A stretch of 16,733 bases of DNA, from positions 1-16,733 of the forward strand of contig JAWVZH010000056.1 in NCBI GenBank assembly GCA_033722295.1. Reading direction: 5' to 3'. Made by a program: the position numbers and the translations under genes. This document shows positions 8,694 through 16,733 of this stretch, in pieces (within the stretch, counting starts at the first letter, position 1; each line of letters begins with the position of its first letter). Under the pieces are notes generated by a model that saw only the letters and a program-made list of their open reading frames with translations, was not told where the DNA came from and made no database searches. Origin of the DNA: JAWVZH01 sp033722295. GTDB taxonomy: Bacteria; Bacteroidota; Bacteroidia; Chitinophagales; Saprospiraceae.

Positions 8694-11600
8694 TTACTTT
8701 AGCATTATCAATTTTCTTGTAGCCGACTGTTCTCTCGTATCGAGCTGGTAGAATATCACTCCTCCCACCTGAGAGGAAAAGTCGGATTCTGATATCAACA
8801 CCTCATTTTCGCCTCTGCTGCCATATCCTTCGATCTTCTTGACCATCCTGCCGGATGGATCATAGAATGTAAGAGTGAAATTCTCAGCTTGAGGCAATAA
8901 GAATGATATCGAAGTCGATCCCTTGAATGGGTTTGGCACATTCTGCCTTAGTTCAAATATCGATTGATCTTCATTCGAAACCTTCTGAGTCGCAATGCTC
9001 ATCACTTCGTCATTTTGATCATAAGCCTCAGCCGGTGTGACCGAAGAGGTTACTGATATCTCATCAATCCCGGAAATTCCACCTCCAATGACAAGCGATA
9101 ACAGTCGATCTGTCTGAAGGTCAAACTCGCCTTCCATACTCGTCCAGGAGAATGTCAGCTTACCTTCCTGAGCAAGGTGGTCACTGAAGTTTTGACGGGC
9201 CACCTCCATCTCTCCGGATGTGATCTCTAAAAGTTCTACAGGTGTATCAAACTCAATGGTTGCCTGCATACCCGTTAATTCTTTATTAGGATCAGCATAG
9301 ATATCTACCTGGAATCGATCCTGTCCCAGATCAGTGATCTCATATTTCATCGTGTAGATATCCTTATACCTTGTGGTATTATTGTTCAGTCCACTTAGTT
9401 CGGCACTATTGTCGACATCCCCTGTCTTCATACCGATAAAGTCTATGTCCGAATGATCCTGGTCTATGAACGGGAAGCTCACGGTTTCAGGAACACCCCA
9501 AGGATTCATGACATCCGACATAACATGGTCGGCAGGCATAAACCTCCATGAACGGTTTCTCGGGAATTTGGCATACCTTCCGAGGATCAGCTTCCTGATC
9601 TCTGCTATATCGCCAGCGCTCATGCTTTGAGTATAATTAGCATCTGCGGCAATTCGCTTATAAGCCGAAGGCAGCAGATCCTTACCAAGCAATTCTCGCT
9701 GGATCATCGTCAGGTCTCTGGTACTCACACCATTCATATGATCTTCATCCCAGAATGGCGCAACGATATAGGCTTCACCCTTGATAACGCTCAGCGTGTA
9801 ATTACCCTGAGCATCCGTAGTCGTTGTTTTGATGACGCTATTGTCCTGGGGAGAGATGAGTTGCACCTCAAGATCCCGTATAGGAATATTTCTTTCATCA
9901 GTGACAGTGCCGCTGATGTCAGCCAGCAAACTACCTAAACACTTATCATTATCCTGGATCTCAATCGTGGTTTCACAGTAATCCTGATTACCACATTCGT
10001 CTGTCACGTACATCCTGACCGTCTTGATCACCGACAGTTCTCCATTCAACGTATCGCAATTGTAAGTTCTGTATATATCCGTTGTATCCTCACTGAAAGA
10101 GAACTTCAGATCAGAGGTATCTGTACAGTTATCAAAACTTCCGATGTCAAAATCAGACGCCCATATAGTTATCTGACCGGTACCCTCCATGAGCACAGTG
10201 ACGATCCCTGTTCGACAATATGGCGTCGGAGCCTTGCAATCCTTGATCTCAAACTCCTGTTCACATCTTGAGACATTACCACAACCGTCAGAGACCTCCC
10301 AAAGAACCACGTGTTGTCCAACAGGGTAATCTCCCTCGATGATCTTGCCGATCTGCCATGGTCCAAACGTTCCTGTACTGAAAAGATCCAGTTTGTAACG
10401 TATATCCAGGTCGTCAAATGGAGTACATTCATCTTCCACGTCAGGTGAGAATGAAATTGTACCAACACATTGTCCCTGATCTATGTAGGCTTCTTCATCG
10501 CAGAAGAGCACTTTATCACAATTTAGCACAGGGGCGACTGTATCTGTCACCTTGATGATCTGCTTGTATGTCCATTCCCAGTTTCTGTAACCCAGGTCAA
10601 AAGCACACCAGTCAACGACTGTCCAGGTCCTTTCGATCTTGTAACATGCATCGGGAACCTGCGTGAACAATTGATCGTCGAAGGTAAAGGCTGGTTTCGC
10701 GCAATCAACGTTCGTAAATTCCGGCACACCAGTTATCGATGTATCAGTATCGATATCGAGGCATCCAAAAATGGTCACATTATTCGGCCAGTCAATATCA
10801 GATTCACTAAACCTGTCTATATCCCTTATTGTGATAATCTGCGTCTTGGTGATCGAACGGCCACCTGGATCAGTGACAGTAAATCTTCTTCTGATTTCAC
10901 CCACACCGCAGACAAGGTCAAATACGGGATCCTCGGTAATTATAATGCTATCGCAATTATCCCAGGCCCATCCGTCAATTCCTGCAAAATAGTCGGGAAA
11001 ATAATTCGTGTCCTGGATAATAATATCTTCTCTTTTTGACTCATCATCCACAACCTTACCGAATATGCTCAGATCATTGGGATCAAAATCAAATCTGCAA
11101 TCTACAGTGATATCCGGTGGCAGTATCATTTTGGGTGTTTCCTTGTCCACAACAGTGACTTCGACCATACAGGTGTTGCTATTGCCAGCCTCATCCCAAA
11201 CTCTCAATTCAACCATTACAATTTCGCCAATATCCTCGCAGCAAAATAAGACGTATGGGCCATATTCATCCCGCTCGGGTTCACAACCATCCGTCATTCG
11301 TCTGACATCCATGGAGTCAACCTTACAATTGTCCACTGATCCATCATCAAATGTATGAGCCCATACCTTGGCTAGCCCGCGATCATTAAGTGTAACAGCA
11401 GTGTGCTCGTCACAAACAGGCACTGGTGGCACATCATCCTCTACATATATATCAAATACACATTCTGACCGATTTCCGCATTGATCCACGAAAGTATAGT
11501 AAAACCAATTACATCCAAGCGGAAGATCAAAAGCCACCCAACGATCAAGGGCCTTGTCATATCTTACGTTCTTTGTGCTCGGAACTGCGGGCTCCGGTGT

Positions 11601-12701
11601 ACAATCCAACGGATCTTTTGCGGGCACATGCCTTACGCTATAATCAACTTCAGAACACTCGCTGATAATGTACACAGCAAAGCTGTCTGTTATAGGCTGA
11701 CCTGGAACCAATACATGTGGTTCGGGCAAAATCTTTGTCCCGGTGCACGACCATACATCGGTACCGATCGTATCTCTTACTGCGTCCGTAGTCGGACAGT
11801 ATACTATAGGTGGATCTTCATCCAGAACCTTGATGACCTGCCAGTCAATTCTTGGATTACCCGGTCCGGTCGGTTGGCACCAGTCATAACATATCCACTT
11901 TCTCAATATCTTGAAACTCTCAGGACATATGTCTATCCGCTGATCTTCATAACTGCAGTTGATCTCACAAAAATGACTTTCCGGATAAATGGGATAGCCG
12001 TCCACTTGCGGAACTCCCGTTCTCAATGGATCAGCATCTCTGAATTCGTCACAACCGAATATCGTATCCTCCGGCATCATCACATCATCCAGGGTAGCTC
12101 TTCTGAAACAAATTTCCTTAACACATACCTCAGATTTATTGCCGCTTTCATCAACATAATAGTAAGTAATAAACCTTTTTCCGGCACATGCTGAATCACA
12201 TGGATAATCGATCGAGACATCGCTCTCTATAACAAGCTCGGACGTTCCACAAGCTTCGAACACGCGGTCCCTTGGTAATACATAGTCGGTTTGCGAACAC
12301 CACACTGTATCGTATGGATCACATCTGAATTGAGGCGGAAGCTTGTCTTCGACGCTGACTTCGCCCCAGCAGGAATTGCTCAGACAGGTATCAATGACAG
12401 AAAAGAAGAAAGTTTGATCCCGATGAGAACTGTTGAATTGGGCTCCGGGGATGATATTGCCATTCTTATCCTTAATTTCTATGATCAGACATGTCGTATC
12501 CAAAGGAGGGTCCTCCAGTAGCATATCTAGATTGACGCTGAAAAAACAATTTTCATCCAGAGACACCTGTATGTGATCGTTACAGGCCAATTGCCCCTGC
12601 CCATTAGCAAAACTCAACGACATCAATGCAATGATTACTGCAAATCCAACCCTCATGATCCTGGGGCTTAAGTCGCAAATGGTTAGTAGTGATCGGTTCA
12701 T
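8694..12701 (-). CDS. Secreted cysteine-rich protein with dockerin-like, cohesin-like and T9SS type A sorting domains
   Basis: The product is 1335 residues and complete. A signal peptide precedes about residue 35 (hydrophobic VIIALMSLSFANGQ); M16 at 12656 is an alternative start with an equally good signal. Residues 40 to about 920 are cysteine-rich HYR-like repeats with motifs such as TFDDGSVDNCK (near 451), FCCED and CKAPTPYC (822). A carboxypeptidase-regulatory-like beta domain follows (about 925-985). A dockerin-like pair of loops lies at about 985-1045 (NGVSTRDLTMIQRELLG, SAGDIAEIRKLILG), then a cohesin-like domain (about 1114-1205, TGMQATIEFDTPVELLEI). The C-terminus is a T9SS type A sorting domain (about 1245-1335, NVPNPFKGSTSISF ... 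FYDPSGRMVKKI ... RKLIMLK). It should be exported by Sec, pass the outer membrane by T9SS and end on the cell surface or outside. No catalytic domain is visible. The ligand is unknown. Confidence 0.93.
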   Translation of the reverse strand: MNRSLLTICDLSPRIMRVGFAVIIALMSLSFANGQGQLACNDHIQVSLDENCFFSVNLDMLLEDPPLDTTCLIIEIKDKNGNIIPGAQFNSSHRDQTFFFSVIDTCLSNSCWGEVSVEDKLPPQFRCDPYDTVWCSQTDYVLPRDRVFEACGTSELVIESDVSIDYPCDSACAGKRFITYYYVDESGNKSEVCVKEICFRRATLDDVMMPEDTIFGCDEFRDADPLRTGVPQVDGYPIYPESHFCEINCSYEDQRIDICPESFKILRKWICYDWCQPTGPGNPRIDWQVIKVLDEDPPIVYCPTTDAVRDTIGTDVWSCTGTKILPEPHVLVPGQPITDSFAVYIISECSEVDYSVRHVPAKDPLDCTPEPAVPSTKNVRYDKALDRWVAFDLPLGCNWFYYTFVDQCGNRSECVFDIYVEDDVPPVPVCDEHTAVTLNDRGLAKVWAHTFDDGSVDNCKVDSMDVRRMTDGCEPERDEYGPYVLFCCEDIGEIVMVELRVWDEAGNSNTCMVEVTVVDKETPKMILPPDITVDCRFDFDPNDLSIFGKVVDDESKREDIIIQDTNYFPDYFAGIDGWAWDNCDSIIITEDPVFDLVCGVGEIRRRFTVTDPGGRSITKTQIITIRDIDRFSESDIDWPNNVTIFGCLDIDTDTSITGVPEFTNVDCAKPAFTFDDQLFTQVPDACYKIERTWTVVDWCAFDLGYRNWEWTYKQIIKVTDTVAPVLNCDKVLFCDEEAYIDQGQCVGTISFSPDVEDECTPFDDLDIRYKLDLFSTGTFGPWQIGKIIEGDYPVGQHVVLWEVSDGCGNVSRCEQEFEIKDCKAPTPYCRTGIVTVLMEGTGQITIWASDFDIGSFDNCTDTSDLKFSFSEDTTDIYRTYNCDTLNGELSVIKTVRMYVTDECGNQDYCETTIEIQDNDKCLGSLLADISGTVTDERNIPIRDLEVQLISPQDNSVIKTTTTDAQGNYTLSVIKGEAYIVAPFWDEDHMNGVSTRDLTMIQRELLGKDLLPSAYKRIAADANYTQSMSAGDIAEIRKLILGRYAKFPRNRSWRFMPADHVMSDVMNPWGVPETVSFPFIDQDHSDIDFIGMKTGDVDNSAELSGLNNNTTRYKDIYTMKYEITDLGQDRFQVDIYADPNKELTGMQATIEFDTPVELLEITSGEMEVARQNFSDHLAQEGKLTFSWTSMEGEFDLQTDRLLSLVIGGGISGIDEISVTSSVTPAEAYDQNDEVMSIATQKVSNEDQSIFELRQNVPNPFKGSTSISFLLPQAENFTLTFYDPSGRMVKKIEGYGSRGENEVLISESDFSSQVGGVIFYQLDTREQSATRKLIMLK

Positions 12702-12718
12702 GGAATTTGTTTTTTTGA

Positions 12719-12735
12719 CCCGTCAACACGACGGG
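12719..12735 (-). promoter_or_regulatory. Short hairpin in the leader of the 8694-12701 gene
   Basis: CCCGTC and GACGGG form a perfect 6-pair stem with a 5-base loop, ending 17 bases upstream of the ATG at 12701. On the minus strand it is followed by an A-rich stretch and not by T's, so it is not a terminator. It could influence translation initiation or mRNA stability. Function is not established. Confidence 0.35.
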
Positions 12736-12841
12736 CTCGTGATTTTCATACCAATTCACCTCACACAGTGCAAATTATATACCAACTATTCTTAATGTGA
12801 TAAAAGACCTTATATATCAGTGACTTATAATGTGGGAGTTT

Positions 12842-12865
12842 TGTATTAGTTATCGTACTAATACA
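12842..12865. repeat. Perfect 9-base inverted repeat, possible operator
   Basis: TGTATTAGT, a 6-base spacer (TATCGT) and ACTAATACA form an exact inverted repeat between the uridine kinase stop and the start of the large gene at 12701. It lies 141 bases upstream of that start. Neither side has the T run of an intrinsic terminator, so a dimeric regulator site or a 3' end hairpin of the kinase message are the options. The region also holds TATATAATTTG on the minus strand (about 12771-12781), one base off the Bacteroidota -7 element spacing. Confidence 0.35.
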
Positions 12866-12890
12866 TGTTTTCGACGGTGACGGCGTCTTT

Positions 12891-13514
12891 TTAGGACTCC
12901 TGCAGCTTATATTTCAAAAATCCGGTAAGCACATCGAGTCCGGTGTCATATGCCGAATTATTGTTGATAACGATATCACTGGTCTCGTGGAACCTGGCAA
13001 TATCTCTCGAAAAGGAAGGTAAAACATGGTTCTCGTAGCGGTAAAGGACATCCTCAAGCGGGTAATTGCGCTCTGCCTCATCTCTGCGAATGCGCCTGAT
13101 GACTTTGAGCTCCGGGCTGGCGTGGATAAAAACTTTGAGATCGATCTTCTCACGTATCACGGGATCGTAGAACACATAAAGGCCCTCCAGTGCCAGTAAA
13201 GGGGCTGGCTTGAAGGTCAGTGTCTTCGGTGTTTTCTTCCGGTTATTGAATGTGTATTCTTTTCTGGTGACCTCCTCGTTTCTTAAAAGTCGCTCGATAT
13301 CCTGATAAAATGCCTTCAGATCTACCGCCAGTGGGCGATCGAAATTCCTGATGCCCTTCTCATCGACCTCCTGCTTTTCCCTTTCTATATAGTAATCATC
13401 CAATGAGAGTATACAGAGCTCATCAACGGAAAACTGCCGCCTGAGATCTCTCAACAAGCTCGTCTTCCCGGAACCCGAACCACCTGTTATACCTATTATA
13501 AATGGATTATCCAT
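12891..13514 (-). CDS. udk: Uridine kinase
   Basis: The product is 207 residues from the ATG at 13514. A GTG at 13532 is in frame, but the ATG places the start just before the first beta strand (MDNPFIIGITGG), as usual in the family. It phosphorylates uridine and cytidine to UMP and CMP with a nucleoside triphosphate in the cytoplasm (pyrimidine salvage). Visible motifs are the P-loop GGSGSGKT at residues 11-18, the substrate-side LSLDDYY, EGLYVFYDP in the position of the family EGI motif, and the lid-type RRIRRDEAERN. Length agrees with bacterial Udk (about 210). It is transcribed divergently from a nucleoside transporter. A different P-loop nucleoside kinase of the PRK/Udk superfamily is the main alternative. 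Confidence 0.88.
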   Translation of the reverse strand: MDNPFIIGITGGSGSGKTSLLRDLRRQFSVDELCILSLDDYYIEREKQEVDEKGIRNFDRPLAVDLKAFYQDIERLLRNEEVTRKEYTFNNRKKTPKTLTFKPAPLLALEGLYVFYDPVIREKIDLKVFIHASPELKVIRRIRRDEAERNYPLEDVLYRYENHVLPSFSRDIARFHETSDIVINNNSAYDTGLDVLTGFLKYKLQES

Positions 13515-13587
13515 ATTACGATCCAATAACACTACGGTCTAAAAGTGAAAATATTGATTTCAAACGGTATGAGATCAATTTGGACAT

Positions 13588-13595
13588 CAAAGATA
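13588..13595 (-). promoter_or_regulatory. Possible -7 promoter element for udk
   Basis: The minus strand reads TATCTTTG, an exact match to the Bacteroidota TAnnTTTG element, 73 bases upstream of the udk ATG in the 132-base divergent gap. No clear -33 TTG was found at the right spacing. I did not find an equally good element for the transporter on the plus strand; the nearest is TCAATTTG (one mismatch). Confidence 0.35.
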
Positions 13596-13646
13596 GGAAT
13601 AGGATTATTTTACATATTTTGGCCGGCATTGTAGAATTTGCCGGAG

Positions 13647-14939
13647 ATGGATCTAATCGCCATACTGAGAGGACTGCTTGGCATTGCATTTCTCGTTTCA
13701 ATCGCCTTTATCATCAGTTCGGATCGAAAATTGATCAACTGGCGATTGGTCGGTATCGGTTTGGTCATGCAGTTGGTTCTTGCATTGATGCTCATCAAAA
13801 TGCCGTGGGTGCGTGCAGTCTTTCAACTGATCGTCGACTTCTTCGTCATTATGATCGAAAGTACTGAAGAGTCAGCGAGATTCCTCTTTGGTGATCTTGC
13901 CGCTCCTGGAGAGCCTTACGGATTCGCTTTTATCGTCCTGCCCACCATCATCTTTTTCTCGGCCCTGTCGTCTTTACTCTATTACCTGGGCATCCTCCAA
14001 AGAGTGGTTTATGGCTTTGCCTGGTTGATGTCAAGGACCATGCAGCTTTCGGGAGCCGAGAGCCTTGCGGCCGCTGCCAACGTATTCATCGGACAGACCG
14101 AAGCTCCGTTGGTCGTCAAGCCATATCTTGAAAGGATGACAAGGTCAGAGATACTGTCCTTGATGACGGGCGGGATGGCTACCATTGCCGGTGGTGTTTT
14201 TGGAGCATATATGGCCATGCTTGGTGGTGATGATCCCGAGGGAAAAGCGGTTTTTGGCATGCACCTTCTCACTGCCTCAATAATCTCGGCACCTGCTGCA
14301 ATTGTAGCAGCAAAGATCATTCAACCGGAAACCGATCCGGAAAAGATAGACAAGAACATTGCCGTGCCCCGGACAGAAGCGGGGAGCAATCTGTTGGATG
14401 CCCTTGTCAAAGGAACGACAGATGGACTCAAACTTGCCGTTAATGTGGGTGCTATGTTGTTGGCGTTCATGGCATTCGTGTTCCTGTCCAATAAAATATT
14501 GAACGGCATCGGCAGCTGGACAGGACTCAATGATACCATCGCCTCCCTCTCCGGCGGTACTTATGACACTCTGAGCCTCGAATATCTGATAGGCCTTGTT
14601 TTTTCACCTATCGCATGGATGATCGGGATCTCATCTGCCGACATGGTTGCTATAGGTCAAACCCTGGGAGAAAAGACGATTCTCAACGAATTCATTGCCT
14701 ATCTATCCCTGACAGAACTGCGAATGGCCGGGCTGGTTTCGGAAAGATCGATAATCATTGCCACCTACGCGCTTTGCGGATTTGCCAATTTTGCATCCAT
14801 CGGCATCCAGATCGGTGGAATAGGTGCCATCGCTCCGGGTCAACGCAGGACCTTGACTGAATACGGCCTCAAAGCTCTTATTGGGGGAACCTTAGCAGCC
14901 CTTATGACAGCTTCCATTGCAGGCATGCTCTACCCTTAA
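13647..14939 (+). CDS. nupC: Concentrative nucleoside transporter, NupC/CNT family
   Basis: The product is 430 residues from the ATG at 13647. A TTG at 13638 would add three residues, but MDLIAILRGLLGIAF is a natural CNT beginning. It is an inner-membrane symporter bringing nucleosides in with sodium or protons. Visible features are several hydrophobic helices, the family motif GQTEAPLVVKPYLERMTRSE in the first half, GGMATIAGGVFGAYMAMLGG after it, and ILNEFIAYLSLTEL followed by CGFANFASIGIQIGGIGA in the second half, which matches the CNT core repeat. Length agrees with bacterial NupC (about 400-430). It faces udk across a shared promoter region, which fits uptake followed by phosphorylation. 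Ion and nucleoside preference cannot be read with certainty. Confidence 0.92.
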   Translation: MDLIAILRGLLGIAFLVSIAFIISSDRKLINWRLVGIGLVMQLVLALMLIKMPWVRAVFQLIVDFFVIMIESTEESARFLFGDLAAPGEPYGFAFIVLPTIIFFSALSSLLYYLGILQRVVYGFAWLMSRTMQLSGAESLAAAANVFIGQTEAPLVVKPYLERMTRSEILSLMTGGMATIAGGVFGAYMAMLGGDDPEGKAVFGMHLLTASIISAPAAIVAAKIIQPETDPEKIDKNIAVPRTEAGSNLLDALVKGTTDGLKLAVNVGAMLLAFMAFVFLSNKILNGIGSWTGLNDTIASLSGGTYDTLSLEYLIGLVFSPIAWMIGISSADMVAIGQTLGEKTILNEFIAYLSLTELRMAGLVSERSIIIATYALCGFANFASIGIQIGGIGAIAPGQRRTLTEYGLKALIGGTLAALMTASIAGMLYP

Positions 14940-14968
14940 TGACCATTGCTATTCTCATCTAGCTCTGG

Positions 14969-15511
14969 CTACTGGCCTACTGATCCGATCGCTCTTCGGA
15001 TCTGACTGGCATGCCTTTGAAAATGTTCGTAAAAGAAATCAAGAGTCTCAAGAGCATTGATCCTTCCCGCAACAGGGTGCTTGAAAATCGCTCTTCTATA
15101 CCAACCTTCATTCTTACTGTCAAGGATAGCTCTAAATTCACTTCTCACTGCCTTATAGTCACTGATCAGGTCTTCGACTCGTATGTACTTGTCTTCTTCA
15201 TCGAGTTTTCTCGGATCTACGATAACTGGAGCTTGTCTCTTCACATTTGATCTCATATACCTCTTGAGTAACCAGGCCATGATCCCGTGGCTCCAACCAG
15301 TTTTTGGCAATGTTCCCGTCTGCTGCTCCTTATATTTAAGATACCGTAGTGCATAGTATTCCGTCAGATATAGATGACATAAAACCTCAACAGCAGACCA
15401 TGCCTCTCCATCTTTCCGTAGGGCTCTTTCCGGATTAGATCTGAGCAAGTGCTCTATTTCCGCAAGGGCTTCGTCCAGGTCTTGCCATTTCCGTCGTATC
15501 CTTTCTTTCAT
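14969..15511 (-). CDS. DinB-like (DinB_2) superfamily protein
   Basis: The product is 180 residues. The fold family is a four-helix bundle with a metal-binding histidine triad. Here the triad is probably H46 (in EVLCHLYLTEYYAL), H163 and H167 (in FFYEHFQRHASQIRR), at the usual positions for DinB_2. HPVAGRINALETL just before the last helix is also typical. Members are often thiol-dependent metalloenzymes or of unknown role, so no reaction is proposed. The ATG overlaps the rimM stop by ATGA, so it is probably translated by coupling with rimM. It converges with nupC with only 29 bases between the stops and no visible terminator. Confidence 0.8.
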   Translation of the reverse strand: MKERIRRKWQDLDEALAEIEHLLRSNPERALRKDGEAWSAVEVLCHLYLTEYYALRYLKYKEQQTGTLPKTGWSHGIMAWLLKRYMRSNVKRQAPVIVDPRKLDEEDKYIRVEDLISDYKAVRSEFRAILDSKNEGWYRRAIFKHPVAGRINALETLDFFYEHFQRHASQIRRAIGSVGQ

Positions 15512-16014
15512 ATCAAACCTTCCGGTAATTTCATGCTGATCTTCTTCCTATCGGAATCAACGCTTTCGATCCAATTTTCTACCAGAGGGATCATGACGTC
15601 TTCTCCCGACTCATAGGACCCTATGAGCATGATCTGTTGGGGGTATTCCTCGACTTTCTGAATGAAGATGGGAGATCCCAAATTATGATGGATACTAAAG
15701 CCGGTAAGGTCTGGCCGATCCAAGACCGTATTACCGACATCCTCCAATTCCTCTTTGTTGATAAAAACCCGACAGCCATGAAATTCGGTTGACTCACTTC
15801 TGGACTTTACTCCTTTCAATTCAAGTAGCCATAATCCTCGCTCCAGGTACTTGCGTTGCAAGATCATGAAGGGCACAATATTACCGTCGATATCAATAAA
15901 AAGAGCACGGCAATTTTCCATGGAGTTGTGGTAAGGCTCATCAACTTTTGCAACAAGATCGCCATGAACACCATGGCTCTTCAGGATCTCGCCTACTGGT
16001 ACGGGGTCAATCAT
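15508..16014 (-). CDS. rimM: Ribosome maturation factor RimM
   Basis: The product is 168 residues. RimM binds ribosomal protein uS19 and assists maturation of the 30S head and 16S rRNA processing. The N-terminal domain shows VGEILKSHGVHGDLVAKVDE, the signature of RimM. The C-terminal PRC-barrel half shows LTGFSIHHNLGSPIFIQKV and ends in IPLVENWIESVD ... KKISMKLPEGL, the typical RimM finish. I chose the ATG at 16014 because it forms an ATGA overlap with the stop of the upstream lipoprotein gene. An in-frame GTG at 16032 lies inside that gene. Here rimM sits between a lipoprotein gene and a DinB-like gene; rpsP and trmD, its usual partners, are not in the window. Confidence 0.9.
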   Translation of the reverse strand: MIDPVPVGEILKSHGVHGDLVAKVDEPYHNSMENCRALFIDIDGNIVPFMILQRKYLERGLWLLELKGVKSRSESTEFHGCRVFINKEELEDVGNTVLDRPDLTGFSIHHNLGSPIFIQKVEEYPQQIMLIGSYESGEDVMIPLVENWIESVDSDRKKISMKLPEGLI

Positions 16015-16733
16015 TGATGGTCTATTAACCACATTTCGAGAATAAAGCCACGCTGCGCCCTGTCATAGAAAGAGATATCTGTATCGATATTCTGAGTGTC
16101 AAGGATCTCCAGTTTCTTATAGATCATACCAACATCCTTTGCATATTTCTCAAGAGACAACCTCTTTTCTATAAGAATTTCCCTGTCAGCATGCTCTACT
16201 GTGATTACATCTTGATAAGCTTTGGAAAGAATCGAGTCTGTTGGCATGCGGTCCGTTACCCTGTAATCTGACCAGAATTTGAACATATCCAATTCCTCTC
16301 CGCGAATCTTGACTTTGACCTCATCCTCGTCAATAAATGTATTGCCATCCCATGAAGTGCCTAAATCCAGTGGGAACATGAGCTTGATGTAAGGTATGTT
16401 TTCCTCAGTTGCAATGAATCGATAGCGATCCTTCTTAAAAGACCACACGTCCCTGATGCGCCACTTTGTCGTATCCGAATTTCTTGTATATCTTTCTACC
16501 ACATAGGTTGTACCTGAGTCACTACTATCCAAAGTATCCACGATCTCTAGTCGTACCTCTTCCTGAATGGTGTCTCTGACGATTCCTGTAGGCTCAGGGT
16601 CATAAATAATGCTGTCCATCTTGTAGGTCCAAAATGCTCCTATCGACAGGGGCATGAAACTACTGCTAGGTTCAGGGTCTACCGGTATCGTAAAGGATCC
16701 CTGATCGCATCCAAGCAACAGGATAATAAAGAC
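16011..16733 (-). CDS. Hypothetical lipoprotein, N-terminus cut by the window edge
   Basis: The frame is open to the right edge, so the true start lies outside; 240 residues are visible. The first visible residues are VFIILLLGC, the end of a lipoprotein signal peptide with a good lipobox (LLGC, Cys codon at 16709-16707), followed by DQG, so the mature protein begins at that cysteine and is probably outer-membrane anchored. The rest is acidic and beta-rich with features such as PLSIGAFWTYKMDSI, FPLDLGTSWDGNTF and DVGMIYKKLEIL. This arrangement resembles uncharacterised Bacteroidota lipoproteins, but I assign no function. Its TGA overlaps the rimM ATG. Confidence 0.8.
   Translation of the reverse strand, partial: VFIILLLGCDQGSFTIPVDPEPSSSFMPLSIGAFWTYKMDSIIYDPEPTGIVRDTIQEEVRLEIVDTLDSSDSGTTYVVERYTRNSDTTKWRIRDVWSFKKDRYRFIATEENIPYIKLMFPLDLGTSWDGNTFIDEDEVKVKIRGEELDMFKFWSDYRVTDRMPTDSILSKAYQDVITVEHADREILIEKRLSLEKYAKDVGMIYKKLEILDTQNIDTDISFYDRAQRGFILEMWLIDHQ

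Noticed and set aside
11481..12194. Plus-strand open frame of 237 codons inside the 1335-residue gene
   Set aside because: It is antisense to clearly coding sequence with cysteine-rich repeats and resembles no protein; it follows from the codon pattern of the real gene.
12873..12892. GACG-loop-CGTC followed by five T's on the plus strand, terminator-like
   Set aside because: The stem has only four pairs, and no plus-strand gene ends upstream of it.
13515..13532. GTG start adding six residues to the uridine kinase
   Set aside because: The ATG at 13514 gives the usual N-terminus directly before the first strand and P-loop; the extra residues match nothing in the family.
14615..14860. Small plus-strand frame within nupC
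   Set aside because: It is out of frame inside conserved CNT core motifs and has no independent support.

Overview
The window looks like a chromosomal segment of a marine or sludge-type Bacteroidota, most likely of the Saprospiria kind. This rests on a C-terminal type IX secretion (T9SS type A) sorting domain, very large cysteine-rich HYR/SdrD/DUF11-type surface proteins, two matches to the Bacteroidota -7 promoter element (TAnnTTTG), and starts without clear Shine-Dalgarno sequences. The lineage call is inference; no rRNA or other strong marker lies in the window.

Positions 1-8327 (minus strand) are one uninterrupted reading frame that runs off the left edge: at least 2775 residues of a secreted giant protein whose C-terminus is missing. 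In order it has a signal peptide, an SdrD_B-like domain, a beta-propeller-like region, a second SdrD_B-like domain, four DUF11-type repeats with Asp-rich linkers, a PKD-like domain, a long cysteine-rich block and an HYR domain. A 366-base AT-rich gap follows (8328-8693), holding a coding-like remnant and a strong terminator. Positions 8694-12701 (minus) encode a complete 1335-residue relative. Its cysteine-rich block is collinear with that of the giant protein, and it ends in carboxypeptidase-regulatory-like, dockerin-like, cohesin-like and T9SS sorting domains. The two genes are probably separate transcription units and look like ancient tandem paralogues that acquired different flanking domains.

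Positions 12891-14939 hold a divergent nucleoside-salvage pair: a uridine kinase (minus) and a NupC-type concentrative nucleoside transporter (plus), separated by 132 bases. Uptake by the transporter and phosphorylation by the kinase would trap nucleosides as monophosphates.

Positions 14969-16733 (minus) are a tightly packed operon: a lipoprotein cut by the right edge, the ribosome maturation factor RimM, and a DinB-like protein, joined by two 4-base ATGA stop/start overlaps. No tRNA, rRNA, CRISPR array, insertion sequence or phage gene was seen.
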